Below, piece by piece: positions 1 through 7,850 of a DNA stretch of 64,000 nt. Each line of letters opens with the position of its first letter. The stretch's first letter is position 1. Source of the stretch: Parvibaculum sp039680535 (GTDB taxonomy: Bacteria; Pseudomonadota; Alphaproteobacteria; Parvibaculales; Parvibaculaceae); assembly GCF_039680535.1 (NCBI RefSeq), contig NZ_JBDKSS010000013.1:124001-188000 (forward strand). Direction: 5' to 3'. Made by a program: the position numbers and the translations under genes. Below the pieces are notes generated by a model. It worked only from the letters and a program-made list of their open reading frames with translations, was not told where the DNA came from and ran no database searches.

Positions 1-303
1 TTCCTCGATCGTGGCGACCTGTGCGACACCGGCATTGTTGATGACGATATCGGCGCCCCCGAATGCGCTCTCCACTTCCTGCGCGAAGGCATAGACGGCG
101 TCGCGCGAGGCGACATCGATGAGGTAGGTCGTGACCTCGCCGCCTATCGCGGCGATGCGCGACGCGGTTTCGGCAAGGCCGGCCCGGTCGAGGTCGACGG
201 CGGCGACGCGGGCGCCTTCCCGCGCCAGCGCAACGGCGGTCGCCCGGCCGATGCCGCTGGCGGCGCCCGTGATCACCGCTGTCTTGCCTTTGATGTCGGT
301 CAT
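1..303 (-). CDS. SDR family NAD(P)-dependent oxidoreductase (N-terminal part, cut by window edge)
   Basis: The first 101 residues are present; the gene runs off the left edge. The start (ATG, bases 303-301) is followed by MTDIKGKTAVITGAASGIG, which carries the TGxxxGIG dinucleotide-binding motif of the classical short-chain dehydrogenase Rossmann fold. Near the truncated end is the NNAG motif. The acidic residue after the second strand (AAVDLDRAG) suggests NAD(H) rather than NADP(H). The catalytic Tyr-Lys pair would lie outside the window, so the substrate cannot be inferred. The gene is transcribed away from phoR. Confidence 0.88.
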   Translation of the reverse strand, partial: MTDIKGKTAVITGAASGIGRATAVALAREGARVAAVDLDRAGLAETASRIAAIGGEVTTYLIDVASRDAVYAFAQEVESAFGGADIVINNAGVAQVATIEE

Positions 304-495
304 GTGAAATGGCCTTTTGAAACAAATCCGCGGATGCCGCGCCAAGAGGCCGAATTTAAGGAAAATGAGACGAATGTCATCAGCCTGAATGGGCCGGGAA
401 CCGCGGCGCTGCCGATGCCGGTATCCGACGCGGCGCCCTTTACGTCCGGAAATGGCCGTTTCATGGGGCGAGGCGTCCCGGCCGCCCGTCTGCGA

Positions 496-525
496 ACTTC
501 ATCGTAATGTCATCGTGAATGGCAT
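496..525 (+). promoter_or_regulatory. Weak Pho-box-like repeat upstream of phoR
   Basis: The 299-base gap 304-602 holds no convincing gene. About 80 bases before phoR there are two half-sites, ACTTCAT (496-502) and ATGTCAT (507-513), spaced 11 bases as in a Pho box, followed by ATGGCAT (519-525) one base out of phase. Only the middle copy is close to the CTGTCAT consensus. It may be an autoregulatory PhoB site, but it is much weaker than the box before phoU. Confidence 0.35.
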
Positions 526-602
526 ACTCAGATGCTAACAAGATTGCTTGAGTCGGAATCCTGGCGCCGGACTATATGTAGCGAGGCGGGTGAGCGAGAA
601 TT

Positions 603-1961
603 ATGGCGACCACGGATGGAGAGACGAGCTTGATTCGGGAGAGAGCGCGGGATTTTGCCGGGCGCTGGAACAGCACGCGTACCTTCGTCGCCGCCACCGC
701 CATCGTCTTCCTGATCCTCGGCGCGGTCGGCGCGCTGGGCCTGTGGTCGTCGATCCTTGCCTTTACCGCGCTTGCGGGCGTGGCGGTGCTTCAGAGCATC
801 CTGACGGGCGAGGCGCGGAGCGCGATGATGCGCACCATGCCGCAGCAGCCGCTCTCCGCCGCTGCCTTGATGGGGTCTGGCGCGGGCCTTGCCATTCTCA
901 ACGAACTGCCTGACCCGCTCATCATCCTCGATGGTGCCGGGCGGGTGACGCTCGCAAACCGCGCGGCGGCGCTGATCGTTGGGCCCTCGCCTGTCGGCAA
1001 GCATGTGGCGACCGCCATCCGCAACGCTCCGCTCATCACCGCGATCGAGGAAGTGATGCGGGGCGGGGCAGCCCGCAGTGTCGAATACAGCGTTCCCGTC
1101 CCCGTGGAGCGCCATTACAACGGCTATATCTCACCCATTGATATCGATGCCGCGTCGGCTGTCCCCGGCATCGATCCGGCGCGCCGCCGCCGCGACCGGC
1201 CCGTGCTGGTCCTGCTGCGCGACGTCACCGACATGCGTCGCGTCGAGGCCATGCGGGTCGATTTCGTTGCCAATGCCAGCCATGAGCTGAAGACACCGCT
1301 TGCCTCCCTGTCCGGCTTCATCGACACGCTCCGGGGCCACGCGAAGGACGATCCGCAGGCTCAGGCACGCTTCCTCGAGATCATGTCCGATCAGGCGGGC
1401 CGAATGCGCCGCCTCATCGAGGATCTTCTGTCCCTGTCGCGTATCGAACTCAGGGAGCATGTCCGGCCGGATAGCGTGGTCGACCTCCTCGGCGTGGTGG
1501 ACGACGTGACGGACGGGTTGACGCCGCTCGCAGCGCAGAACGGGGTCGAGATCGTGGTTTCGGCGGAACCTGGCCTTCCCAACGTGCGGGGCGACCGGGA
1601 TGAGCTGGGGCAAGTCGTGCAGAATCTGGCTGATAATGCCATGCGATACGGCCGTTCGGGCAAGCGCGTCGAGATCAACCTCGCGCCCGACACCAAGGCA
1701 GGCAAGCCGGTCGTGCGGCTGACCGTGCGCGACTTCGGGCCCGGCATTGCCCGCGAACATCTGCCCCGCCTGACCGAGCGCTTCTATCGCGTGGACGCGG
1801 CGGCCAGCCGCGCCAAGGGCGGCACCGGCCTCGGCCTTGCCATCGTGAAGCACATCGTGAACCGCCATCAGGGCACGCTGACCGTCGACAGCGAGGTCGG
1901 CAAGGGAACGGTGTTTTCGGTCCTGATTCCCATCGCAGGCGAGGCCAAGCCTGCCGCCTGA
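603..1961 (+). CDS. phoR: Phosphate-regulon sensor histidine kinase PhoR
   Basis: This 452-residue membrane kinase would sense phosphate status through the Pst/PhoU complex and phosphorylate PhoB. Two hydrophobic segments (about residues 27-65) are followed by a PAS-like domain (about 95-210). The HisKA domain contains NASHELKTPLASL with His227 as phosphoacceptor. The HATPase domain has the N box (QNLADNAMRYG) and the G box GGTGLGLAIVKHI. The FVANASHELKTPL block is typical of PhoR. It is followed by phoU and phoB, but the pstSCAB transporter genes often found between phoR and phoU are absent. Confidence 0.93.
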   Translation: MATTDGETSLIRERARDFAGRWNSTRTFVAATAIVFLILGAVGALGLWSSILAFTALAGVAVLQSILTGEARSAMMRTMPQQPLSAAALMGSGAGLAILNELPDPLIILDGAGRVTLANRAAALIVGPSPVGKHVATAIRNAPLITAIEEVMRGGAARSVEYSVPVPVERHYNGYISPIDIDAASAVPGIDPARRRRDRPVLVLLRDVTDMRRVEAMRVDFVANASHELKTPLASLSGFIDTLRGHAKDDPQAQARFLEIMSDQAGRMRRLIEDLLSLSRIELREHVRPDSVVDLLGVVDDVTDGLTPLAAQNGVEIVVSAEPGLPNVRGDRDELGQVVQNLADNAMRYGRSGKRVEINLAPDTKAGKPVVRLTVRDFGPGIAREHLPRLTERFYRVDAAASRAKGGTGLGLAIVKHIVNRHQGTLTVDSEVGKGTVFSVLIPIAGEAKPAA

Positions 1962-2024
1962 AACCGCCCGTTATTTTGCGCCTGCCCACTCGGCAGATCG
2001 CAGATTTCGGGGGTAAAGTGGCTC

Positions 2025-2053
2025 ATGTCATAAAAGTGACACTTAACCGTCAC
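2025..2053 (+). promoter_or_regulatory. Pho box (PhoB binding site), three half-sites, upstream of phoU
   Basis: Three 7-base half-sites are separated by two 4-base A/T spacers: ATGTCAT (2025-2031), AAAA, GTGACAC (2036-2042), TTAA, CCGTCAC (2047-2053). Against CTGTCAT/C they match 6/7, 5/7 and 6/7. The 11-base period is that of PhoB sites, which replace the -35 element of Pho promoters. The box lies 100 bases before the phoU start, implying that phoU-phoB is activated by PhoB independently of phoR. Confidence 0.75.
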
Positions 2054-2152
2054 GAACTATTTGTACCGGCGCATTAGTTTGCCCCGCGTAGCGATGCGCG
2101 ACGGGGCGGAAACCGGCCGCGAGGCTGGCTTGAGGGCAAGAGGAGACGAGGC

Positions 2153-2863
2153 GTGACCGATCACACAGTGAAGTCCTTCCAGGAAGAGCTCGACGGCATC
2201 ACCGCGAGCATCGCCCAGATGGGTGGTCTGACCGAGGCGCAGCTCGCAGGCGCCATCGAAAGCGTCTCCCGGCGCGATAGCGAACTTGCCGAGCGTACCG
2301 TCCAGGAAGACCGCCGCATCGACACGCTGGAAGCCGAGATCGAAGCGCGCGCCGTGCGCGTCATCGCTCTGCGCCAGCCCATGGCGTCGGACCTTCGCGA
2401 AGCGATCGCCGCGATCAAGATTTCGAGCGACCTCGAACGCATCGGCGACCTCGCCAAGAACATAGCCAAGCGCGCCCTTGTCATTCAGGGCGACTTCGAC
2501 ACGCCTGTCCGCCTCATCCAGGGCATTGCCCGCATGGGCCGCCTCGCGCAGGGCCAGCTCAAGTCCGTGCTCGATGCCTTTTCGAACCGCGACGCCCAGG
2601 CCGCCATGGAAGTCTGGCGCGGCGACGAGGAAATCGACGAAATGTACAACTCGGTCTTTCGCGAGTTGCTGACCTATATGATGGAAGATCCGCGGACCAT
2701 CGGCGTCTGCACCCATCTCATGTTTATTGCAAAGAACATCGAGCGCATCGGCGACCACGCGACGAATATCGCCGAAACCGTGCGCTATGTGGTGACGGGC
2801 GTACCCGTCGCCGACGATCGACCCAAGGGCGACAAGACGAGCTCCACGTCTGTTGGCGCTTAA
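2153..2863 (+). CDS. phoU: Phosphate signalling complex protein PhoU
   Basis: A 236-residue helical cytoplasmic protein that couples the PstSCAB transporter to PhoR and damps the Pho response when phosphate is ample. It shows the two PhoU repeats, each with the metal-binding signature: DLERIGDLAKNIAKRA at about 91-106 and NIERIGDHATNIAE at about 195-208. The start is GTG at 2153, supported by AGGAG at 2141-2145. It sits 24 bases before phoB, and a Pho box lies upstream. Length matches the family. Confidence 0.95.
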   Translation: MTDHTVKSFQEELDGITASIAQMGGLTEAQLAGAIESVSRRDSELAERTVQEDRRIDTLEAEIEARAVRVIALRQPMASDLREAIAAIKISSDLERIGDLAKNIAKRALVIQGDFDTPVRLIQGIARMGRLAQGQLKSVLDAFSNRDAQAAMEVWRGDEEIDEMYNSVFRELLTYMMEDPRTIGVCTHLMFIAKNIERIGDHATNIAETVRYVVTGVPVADDRPKGDKTSSTSVGA

Positions 2864-2887
2864 CGACAGGATCAGGACGAGGATCGG

Positions 2888-3640
2888 ATGGACATGGCGA
2901 TCATCGAAGAACGCGAACAGCCGGCAGTTGGTTTTGAGCGGCGCATGAGGCCGACGGTGATGATCGTCGAGGACGAAGAGGCGCTTTCGACGCTCCTCCA
3001 GTACAACCTCGACAAGGAAGGCTACAAGGTCGTGGCCGCCGCCGATGGCGAAGAGGCCGCGATGCTGATCCGAGAGGTGACGCCGGATCTCGTTCTTCTC
3101 GACTGGATGCTGCCCGGCATTTCCGGCATCGAGCTTTGCCGGCGCCTGCGCGGTCGTCCCGAGACGCGCAACCTGCCGATCATCATGATCACCGCGCGTG
3201 GCGAAGAGGCCGACCGCATTCGCGGCCTGGACACCGGCGCCGACGACTATGTGACGAAGCCCTTCTCCATGACGGAGCTTCTGGCGCGCATCCGCGCCGT
3301 GATGCGCCGCATCCGCCCGGCGCTCACCGAGGATCTGGTGACCTTCGGCGATATCGTCATCGACCGCGCCGCCCATCGCGTGCGCCGCGGCGAACGCGAG
3401 GTCCATCTGGGCCCCACCGAGTACCGGCTTCTCGATCATCTGATCCAGCATCCGGGCCGCGTCTTCAGCCGCGAGCAGCTACTGGATGCCGTTTGGGGCT
3501 CCGATGTCTATGTCGAGGCCCGCACGGTCGACGTGCATGTGGGGCGCCTCCGCAAGGCGCTCAACGAGCGGAACGAGAAGGACCCGATCCGCACCGTTCG
3601 TTCGGCCGGCTACTCGCTCGACGAGCAGTTCAGGAACTGA
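2888..3640 (+). CDS. phoB: Phosphate regulon response regulator PhoB
   Basis: OmpR/PhoB-class transcription factor. The receiver domain has the acidic pocket (VEDEEA), phosphoacceptor Asp72 (LLDWMLPG), TAR and the KPF lysine. The C-terminal winged helix ends with the transactivation loop and DVHVGRLRKAL. It binds Pho boxes and recruits RNA polymerase. The chosen start gives 250 residues, about 20 more than usual; ATG at 2945 (MRPTVMIVEDE) would give the common length but has a poorer ribosome site. Last gene of the phoU-phoB unit, closed by a strong terminator. Confidence 0.95.
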   Translation: MDMAIIEEREQPAVGFERRMRPTVMIVEDEEALSTLLQYNLDKEGYKVVAAADGEEAAMLIREVTPDLVLLDWMLPGISGIELCRRLRGRPETRNLPIIMITARGEEADRIRGLDTGADDYVTKPFSMTELLARIRAVMRRIRPALTEDLVTFGDIVIDRAAHRVRRGEREVHLGPTEYRLLDHLIQHPGRVFSREQLLDAVWGSDVYVEARTVDVHVGRLRKALNERNEKDPIRTVRSAGYSLDEQFRN

Positions 3641-3666
3641 GCCGCGCCGTCAGGCCGGCAACAAAA

Positions 3667-3705
3667 AACCGGCGTCCCCGAAAACGGGGCGCCGGTTCTT
3701 TATTT
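3667..3705. terminator. Bidirectional intrinsic terminator between phoB and gcrA
   Basis: Stem AACCGGCG/CGCCGGTT plus CCCCG/CGGGG with an AAAA loop (3667-3697, one bulged t). It has an A-run on the left and CTTTATTT on the right, so it can stop transcripts arriving from either convergent gene. Confidence 0.85.
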
Positions 3706-3719
3706 GACCCGCGCAATGG

Positions 3720-4238
3720 TCAGATCGCGTAGCTGTCCTTGCGGGTACGATCCCGATTGCGGCGGGGCTGCACGGGCTGGTAGGCGAGCCGCGCATGCTC
3801 CGTGCAATAGGGCGCATTGGAGTCCGCGCCACGGCCGCAGAAGTGGAAACCCGGACGGCCCGGATCGCCGATCGGCCATTTGCAGGTGTGCTCGGTCAGC
3901 GTGAGCACGGTCGCCCGCTGGGCAGGCTCAAGCGCTTCCGCCTCGATCCGCGCGATTTCGGCACGCTCGATGTGGGCTTCGCTCCGCAGCTCCTCGGCGC
4001 GGCGCTCCACCACCAGCGGGTCCGGACGGCCGCGCAGCGGCGCCATCGCCCGTGCTGTCGTCTGCGGACGGGGCCTTGCCGGACGGCTCGGCGTCGCGCG
4101 GCCCGACAGGCCCAGACGATGCACCTTGCCGATCACGGCGTTACGCGTAACGCCACCGAGCTGCTTGGCGACCTGGCTTGCGCTCAGCCCGTCAGACCAC
4201 AGCTTCTTCAACATTTCGACGCGTTCATCGGTCCACAT
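3720..4238 (-). CDS. gcrA: GcrA family cell cycle regulator
   Basis: A 172-residue homologue of Caulobacter GcrA, a sigma70-associated coactivator that favours promoters carrying CcrM-methylated GANTC. The start MWTDERVEMLKKLWSDGLSA is the family's N-terminal HTH-like DNA-binding domain, continued by GGVTRNAVIGKVHRLGL. A Pro/Arg-rich linker follows. The C-terminal block (CKWPIGDPG, then PYCTEHARLAY with conserved Cys) matches the sigma-binding domain. The frame is open further upstream, but ATG 4238 with the purine-rich site GGGAAGG fits the family N-terminus. Confidence 0.93.
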   Translation of the reverse strand: MWTDERVEMLKKLWSDGLSASQVAKQLGGVTRNAVIGKVHRLGLSGRATPSRPARPRPQTTARAMAPLRGRPDPLVVERRAEELRSEAHIERAEIARIEAEALEPAQRATVLTLTEHTCKWPIGDPGRPGFHFCGRGADSNAPYCTEHARLAYQPVQPRRNRDRTRKDSYAI

Positions 4239-4542
4239 TTGGATCACCTTCCCCTCGCCCCGATGCTCAGTCCCGTCCGCGGGTCGCAGACAACCGATCG
4301 AGGCCCCAGTCACGCGGCGCTCGATTGCGAGGGTGAGCGACCGCACAGGCCCCACCATGAAACTGCACTAGATTTCGTAGGCCCTGATATTAAATATACA
4401 AGATAGAGCCAGAATTTCGCAACCGCGCCGTTCTGAATGGAATTCCTTATCCACAGAAAAGCGCTGGTTTGCAGGCATTGCCCCGCGCGCGCCGAGCGCC
4501 TAAATCTGAACCACACATCGGGTTCGAAAAGAGGGGCGACAG
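4239..4542. other. Intergenic region between divergent gcrA and the ABC permease
   Basis: About 300 bases with an AT-rich core around 4380-4410 (TATTAAATATACAAG), a likely site for the two divergent promoters. I could not assign convincing -35/-10 pairs. No GANTC methylation motif was seen, which would be of interest for gcrA control. Confidence 0.5.
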
Positions 4543-5364
4543 ATGAGCTTGAGCAGCGGTGAGCGAGCCTTTCCCGAAGTCGGTGTGCGCCGCTTCGGTT
4601 CCGTGAACTGGCTCGGCACATGGACGCTTTATCTGAAGGAAGTCCGGCGCTTCTGGAAGGTTCTGACTCAGACGATCGTCGCGCCGGTCATCACGACGCT
4701 GCTCTATCTGGCGATCTTCGCGCTTTCGGTGGGAAGCTTGCGCCCCGCCGTGCATGGCGTGCCCTTTGTCGTGTTCCTGGCGCCGGGCCTCATCATGATG
4801 ACCATGATCCAGAACGCCTTCGCCAACACCTCGTCCTCGCTCCTCATCTCGAAGGTGCAGGGAAACATCGTCGACATATTGATGCCGCCGCTTTCGCCGG
4901 GCGAACTCAATTTCGGCATTGCGCTTGCGGGCGTGACCCGCGGTCTGGTCGTGGGCGCGGTGACGGCGGTGGGCATGGCCCCCTTCGTGACCATGTCGAT
5001 CGTCCATCTCTGGGCGGTGGTCTTCTTCGCCGTAGGCGCGTCGCTGATGCTGTCGCTGCTCGGCATGCTCGGCGGCATCTGGTCGGAAAAGTTCGACCAT
5101 CTTCAGGCGGTGACGAATTTCATCGTTCTGCCGCTCACTTTCCTTTCCGGCACCTTCTATTCGGTGGACCAGCTTCCTGCCTTCGCCCATCGGATCACCC
5201 ATTGGAACCCGGTTTTCTACCTGATCGACGGCTTCCGCTATGGCTTTACCGGCCATGCCGACGGCTCGATCCAGACCGGCGTCATCCTGACCGTGGCGGT
5301 CAATGCCGTTCTCTGGATCGTCAGCGACCGCCTGTTCCGGAAGGGCTATCGGCTCAAGGGGTGA
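4543..5364 (+). CDS. ABC-2 type transporter permease (YadH-like)
   Basis: A 273-residue inner-membrane permease with six predicted spanning segments and the ABC-2 pattern. The blocks FLAPGLIMMTMIQNAFANTS, a PLTFLSGTFYS stretch and HWNPVFYLIDGFRYGF align from memory with E. coli YadH. The partner ATPase (YadG-type) is not adjacent; the gene stands alone between gcrA and argD. Start ATG 4543 follows a GAGGGG site. Substrate unknown. Confidence 0.85.
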   Translation: MSLSSGERAFPEVGVRRFGSVNWLGTWTLYLKEVRRFWKVLTQTIVAPVITTLLYLAIFALSVGSLRPAVHGVPFVVFLAPGLIMMTMIQNAFANTSSSLLISKVQGNIVDILMPPLSPGELNFGIALAGVTRGLVVGAVTAVGMAPFVTMSIVHLWAVVFFAVGASLMLSLLGMLGGIWSEKFDHLQAVTNFIVLPLTFLSGTFYSVDQLPAFAHRITHWNPVFYLIDGFRYGFTGHADGSIQTGVILTVAVNAVLWIVSDRLFRKGYRLKG

Positions 5365-5464
5365 GGCATTCGGGCCGGTTTTGGGCCTGGCCGGGGGTAA
5401 AGTCCCCGGCGGGCCGGATTTGACAGGCCCTTTTGCCTCCGTAATACTGCGTCACTTCTCGGAT

Positions 5465-5489
5465 CGCCGCCCTTCTTAGGCGGCGTTTT
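5465..5489 (+). terminator. Intrinsic terminator after the ABC permease
   Basis: Stem CGCCGCC (5465-5471) / GGCGGCG (5479-5485) followed by TTTT. An earlier hairpin GCCGGGG/CCCCGGC (5390-5410) and a GGGCC/GGCCC stem ending in TTTT (5411-5434) lie nearer the stop codon. The rest of the gap to argD (5490-5687) holds a GATGCTC/GAGCATC stem (5624-5653) in the argD leader but nothing I recognise. Confidence 0.7.
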
Positions 5490-5687
5490 CTATTGGGCGC
5501 GAGACAGATCAAATGATCATGGACGGGAAACGACGACGCTGACTGGAAAACCGCGGTGCCACGAGGGTGTCGCGGAGGAAGACCAGCTTGTCGTTCGGAA
5601 CTCCCGACCGTCGCCCGGCCCGCGATGCTCAAACAGCCATTTTATCGAGCATCGAGGGACCAAAGGAATATTGAGAAGGACCTGATC

Positions 5688-6902
5688 TTGATTACCCCAG
5701 TGTTGCCGACTTATGCGCGGGCCGACCTCGAATTCGAGAGAGGCGAGGGGCCCTATCTTTTCACCGCAGCTGGCGAGCGCTATCTCGATTTCGGCGCGGG
5801 CATTGCGGTGAATGCGCTCGGCCATGCCCATCCGACCCTTGTGAGCGCGCTGACCGAACAGGCGCAGAAGGTCTGGCACGTCTCCAACATCTACAAGATT
5901 CCGGGTCAGGAAAGACTCGCGCGGAAACTCGTCGACGCGACCTTCGCCGACACGGTGTTCTTCACCAATTCGGGCGCCGAGGCACTGGAATGCGCGATCA
6001 AGATGGCGCGGCGCTATCACTTCGTCGGCGGTGCGCCGGAGCGCAATGAACTCATCGCCTTCGAAGGCGCTTTCCATGGCCGCACACTCGCGACCATCGC
6101 GGCCGGCGGCAACAAGAAGTATCTCGAAGGTTTCGGCCCCGACATGCCGGGCTTCGTGCATCTGCCCTTCGGCGATCTGAAGGCGCTGGAAAAGGCGATC
6201 ACCTCGACTACGGCCGGCATTCTCATCGAGCCGATCCAGGGCGAGGGCGGCATCCGTGTGCTGCCCAATGAAGACCTCCGGAAGATCCGCGCGCTGTGCG
6301 ACGAAGCAGGCATTCTGCTCGTGCTCGACGAAGTGCAGACGGGATTTGGCCGCACCGGCAGGCTATTCGCGCATGAACTCGCGGGCGTGACGCCGGACAT
6401 CATGAGCGTGGCGAAGGCACTGGGCGGCGGCTTCCCGGTCGGCGCATGTCTTGCGACGGAGAACGCCGCGCGCGGCATGACGGTCGGAACGCATGGTTCG
6501 ACCTATGGCGGCAATCCGCTGGCCATGGCGGTGGCGGACGCAGCCGTCTCGATGATGATGCAGGAAGATTTCCTTGCCCATGTGCGCTCGATCGGCGTGA
6601 AGCTGAAACAGAAGCTCGCCGGGCTGATCGACCAGCATCCGTCGATCATCGAGGAAGTGCGCGGCGAGGCGCTGATGCTCGGCCTCAAGTGCCGCATCAC
6701 CAATACCGATCTCGTCCAGGCGCTGCGCAAGGAACATCTTCTGACGGTGGGCGCGGGCGACAATGTCGTGCGGCTTCTGCCGCCGCTCATCATCGACGAG
6801 AGCCATCTCGACGAGGCGCTCGGCGCGCTCGACCGGGCCTGCTCGGCCCTCGAAGCGGAGGTGGCGCAAACATCCGCCAAGGCGGCCGGAGGTGCGCAAT
6901 GA
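5688..6902 (+). CDS. argD: Acetylornithine transaminase (ArgD)
   Basis: PLP-dependent class III aminotransferase that converts N-acetylglutamate semialdehyde to N-acetylornithine; it may also serve lysine synthesis. Visible are GHAHPTL, FFTNSGAEALECAIKMARR, LVLDEVQTGFGRTG and the PLP-lysine segment MSVAKALGGGFP. The frame is open from 5556, but I choose TTG 5688: AGAAGGA lies seven bases upstream, and the resulting 404 residues begin (M)ITPVLPTYARADLEFERGEG, where the family starts. It overlaps argF by four bases, so the two are translationally coupled. Confidence 0.93.
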   Translation: MITPVLPTYARADLEFERGEGPYLFTAAGERYLDFGAGIAVNALGHAHPTLVSALTEQAQKVWHVSNIYKIPGQERLARKLVDATFADTVFFTNSGAEALECAIKMARRYHFVGGAPERNELIAFEGAFHGRTLATIAAGGNKKYLEGFGPDMPGFVHLPFGDLKALEKAITSTTAGILIEPIQGEGGIRVLPNEDLRKIRALCDEAGILLVLDEVQTGFGRTGRLFAHELAGVTPDIMSVAKALGGGFPVGACLATENAARGMTVGTHGSTYGGNPLAMAVADAAVSMMMQEDFLAHVRSIGVKLKQKLAGLIDQHPSIIEEVRGEALMLGLKCRITNTDLVQALRKEHLLTVGAGDNVVRLLPPLIIDESHLDEALGALDRACSALEAEVAQTSAKAAGGAQ

Positions 6903-7840
6903 CCGCGCTGAAGACCTATCGCGATTTTCTCGACCTCGATCATGTCGAGCCTGTCCAGCTGCGTTCCATCCTTGATGGCGCCAAAATCCGCAAGGCCGCC
7001 CGCAAGGGCAGGCCGCAGGCCGAGCCGGACTCGGACAGCCCCCTGAAGGGCAAGCTGCTGGCCATGCTCTTCGAGAAGCCCTCAACCCGGACGCGCGTGT
7101 CTTTCGACGTGGCGATGCGTCAGCTCGGCGGCGAGACGCTTCTCCTCAATGGCAACGACACGCAGCTCGGCCGGGGCGAGACCATCGCCGATACGGCGCG
7201 GGTTCTGTCGCGCTATGTCGATGCGATCATGATCCGCACGACGGACCACAAGCATCTGATGGATCTGGCGGAATATGCCAGCGTTCCCGTCATCAACGGC
7301 CTTACCGACAAGTCGCATCCCTGCCAGCTCATGGCCGACGTGATGACGTTCGAGGAGCACAAGGGGCCGATCAAGGGACGCTCCGTTGCCTGGGTGGGCG
7401 ACGGCAACAATATGGTGACTTCCTGGATTCATGCGGCCGCCCAGCTCGACTTTGAACTGCGGCTCGCCTGTCCGCCGGAGCTTTTCCCGGATGCGGGCGC
7501 GCTCGAATGGGCGCGGGGCAAGGGCGCGAAGATCGTGACCACCACCGATCCGTTCGAAGCGGTGAAGGGCGTGGACTGCGTGACCACCGATACCTGGGTT
7601 TCGATGGGAACGCCGGAGGAAAAGGCACGACATCGCCACAATTTGCTTGCACCCTATCAGGTGAACGAGCGGCTGATGGCGGCTGCGGGCAAGGACGCGA
7701 TCTTCATGCATTGCCTGCCGGCGCATCGGGGCGAAGAGATGACGGCCGATGTGATCGACGGGCCTCAATCGGTCGTGTGGGACGAAGCGGAAAACAGGCT
7801 CCATGCGCAGAAAGGCGTCCTGGCGTGGTGTTTTTCCTGA
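6899..7840 (+). CDS. argF: Ornithine carbamoyltransferase
   Basis: A 313-residue enzyme that makes citrulline from ornithine and carbamoyl phosphate. It shows the carbamoyl-phosphate loop FEKPSTRTRVSF, the HPCQ motif, the ornithine loop region with DTWVSMG, and HCLPAHRGEE. The ATG overlaps the argD stop (ATGA). Length is typical of the anabolic enzyme. The argD-argF-hslO order is common in Hyphomicrobiales. Confidence 0.97.
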   Translation: MTALKTYRDFLDLDHVEPVQLRSILDGAKIRKAARKGRPQAEPDSDSPLKGKLLAMLFEKPSTRTRVSFDVAMRQLGGETLLLNGNDTQLGRGETIADTARVLSRYVDAIMIRTTDHKHLMDLAEYASVPVINGLTDKSHPCQLMADVMTFEEHKGPIKGRSVAWVGDGNNMVTSWIHAAAQLDFELRLACPPELFPDAGALEWARGKGAKIVTTTDPFEAVKGVDCVTTDTWVSMGTPEEKARHRHNLLAPYQVNERLMAAAGKDAIFMHCLPAHRGEEMTADVIDGPQSVVWDEAENRLHAQKGVLAWCFS

Positions 7841-7850
7841 GTGATTTTCA

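Noticed and set aside
2057..3451. Minus-strand open frame of about 460 codons opposite phoU-phoB
   Set aside because: It is a shadow of two unmistakable genes; the product is His/Asp/Arg-rich with no domain.
6446..6898. N-terminal extension of argF inside argD
   Set aside because: The open frame continues upstream, but ATG 6899 in an ATGA overlap gives the exact family start; the upstream part is argD in another frame.
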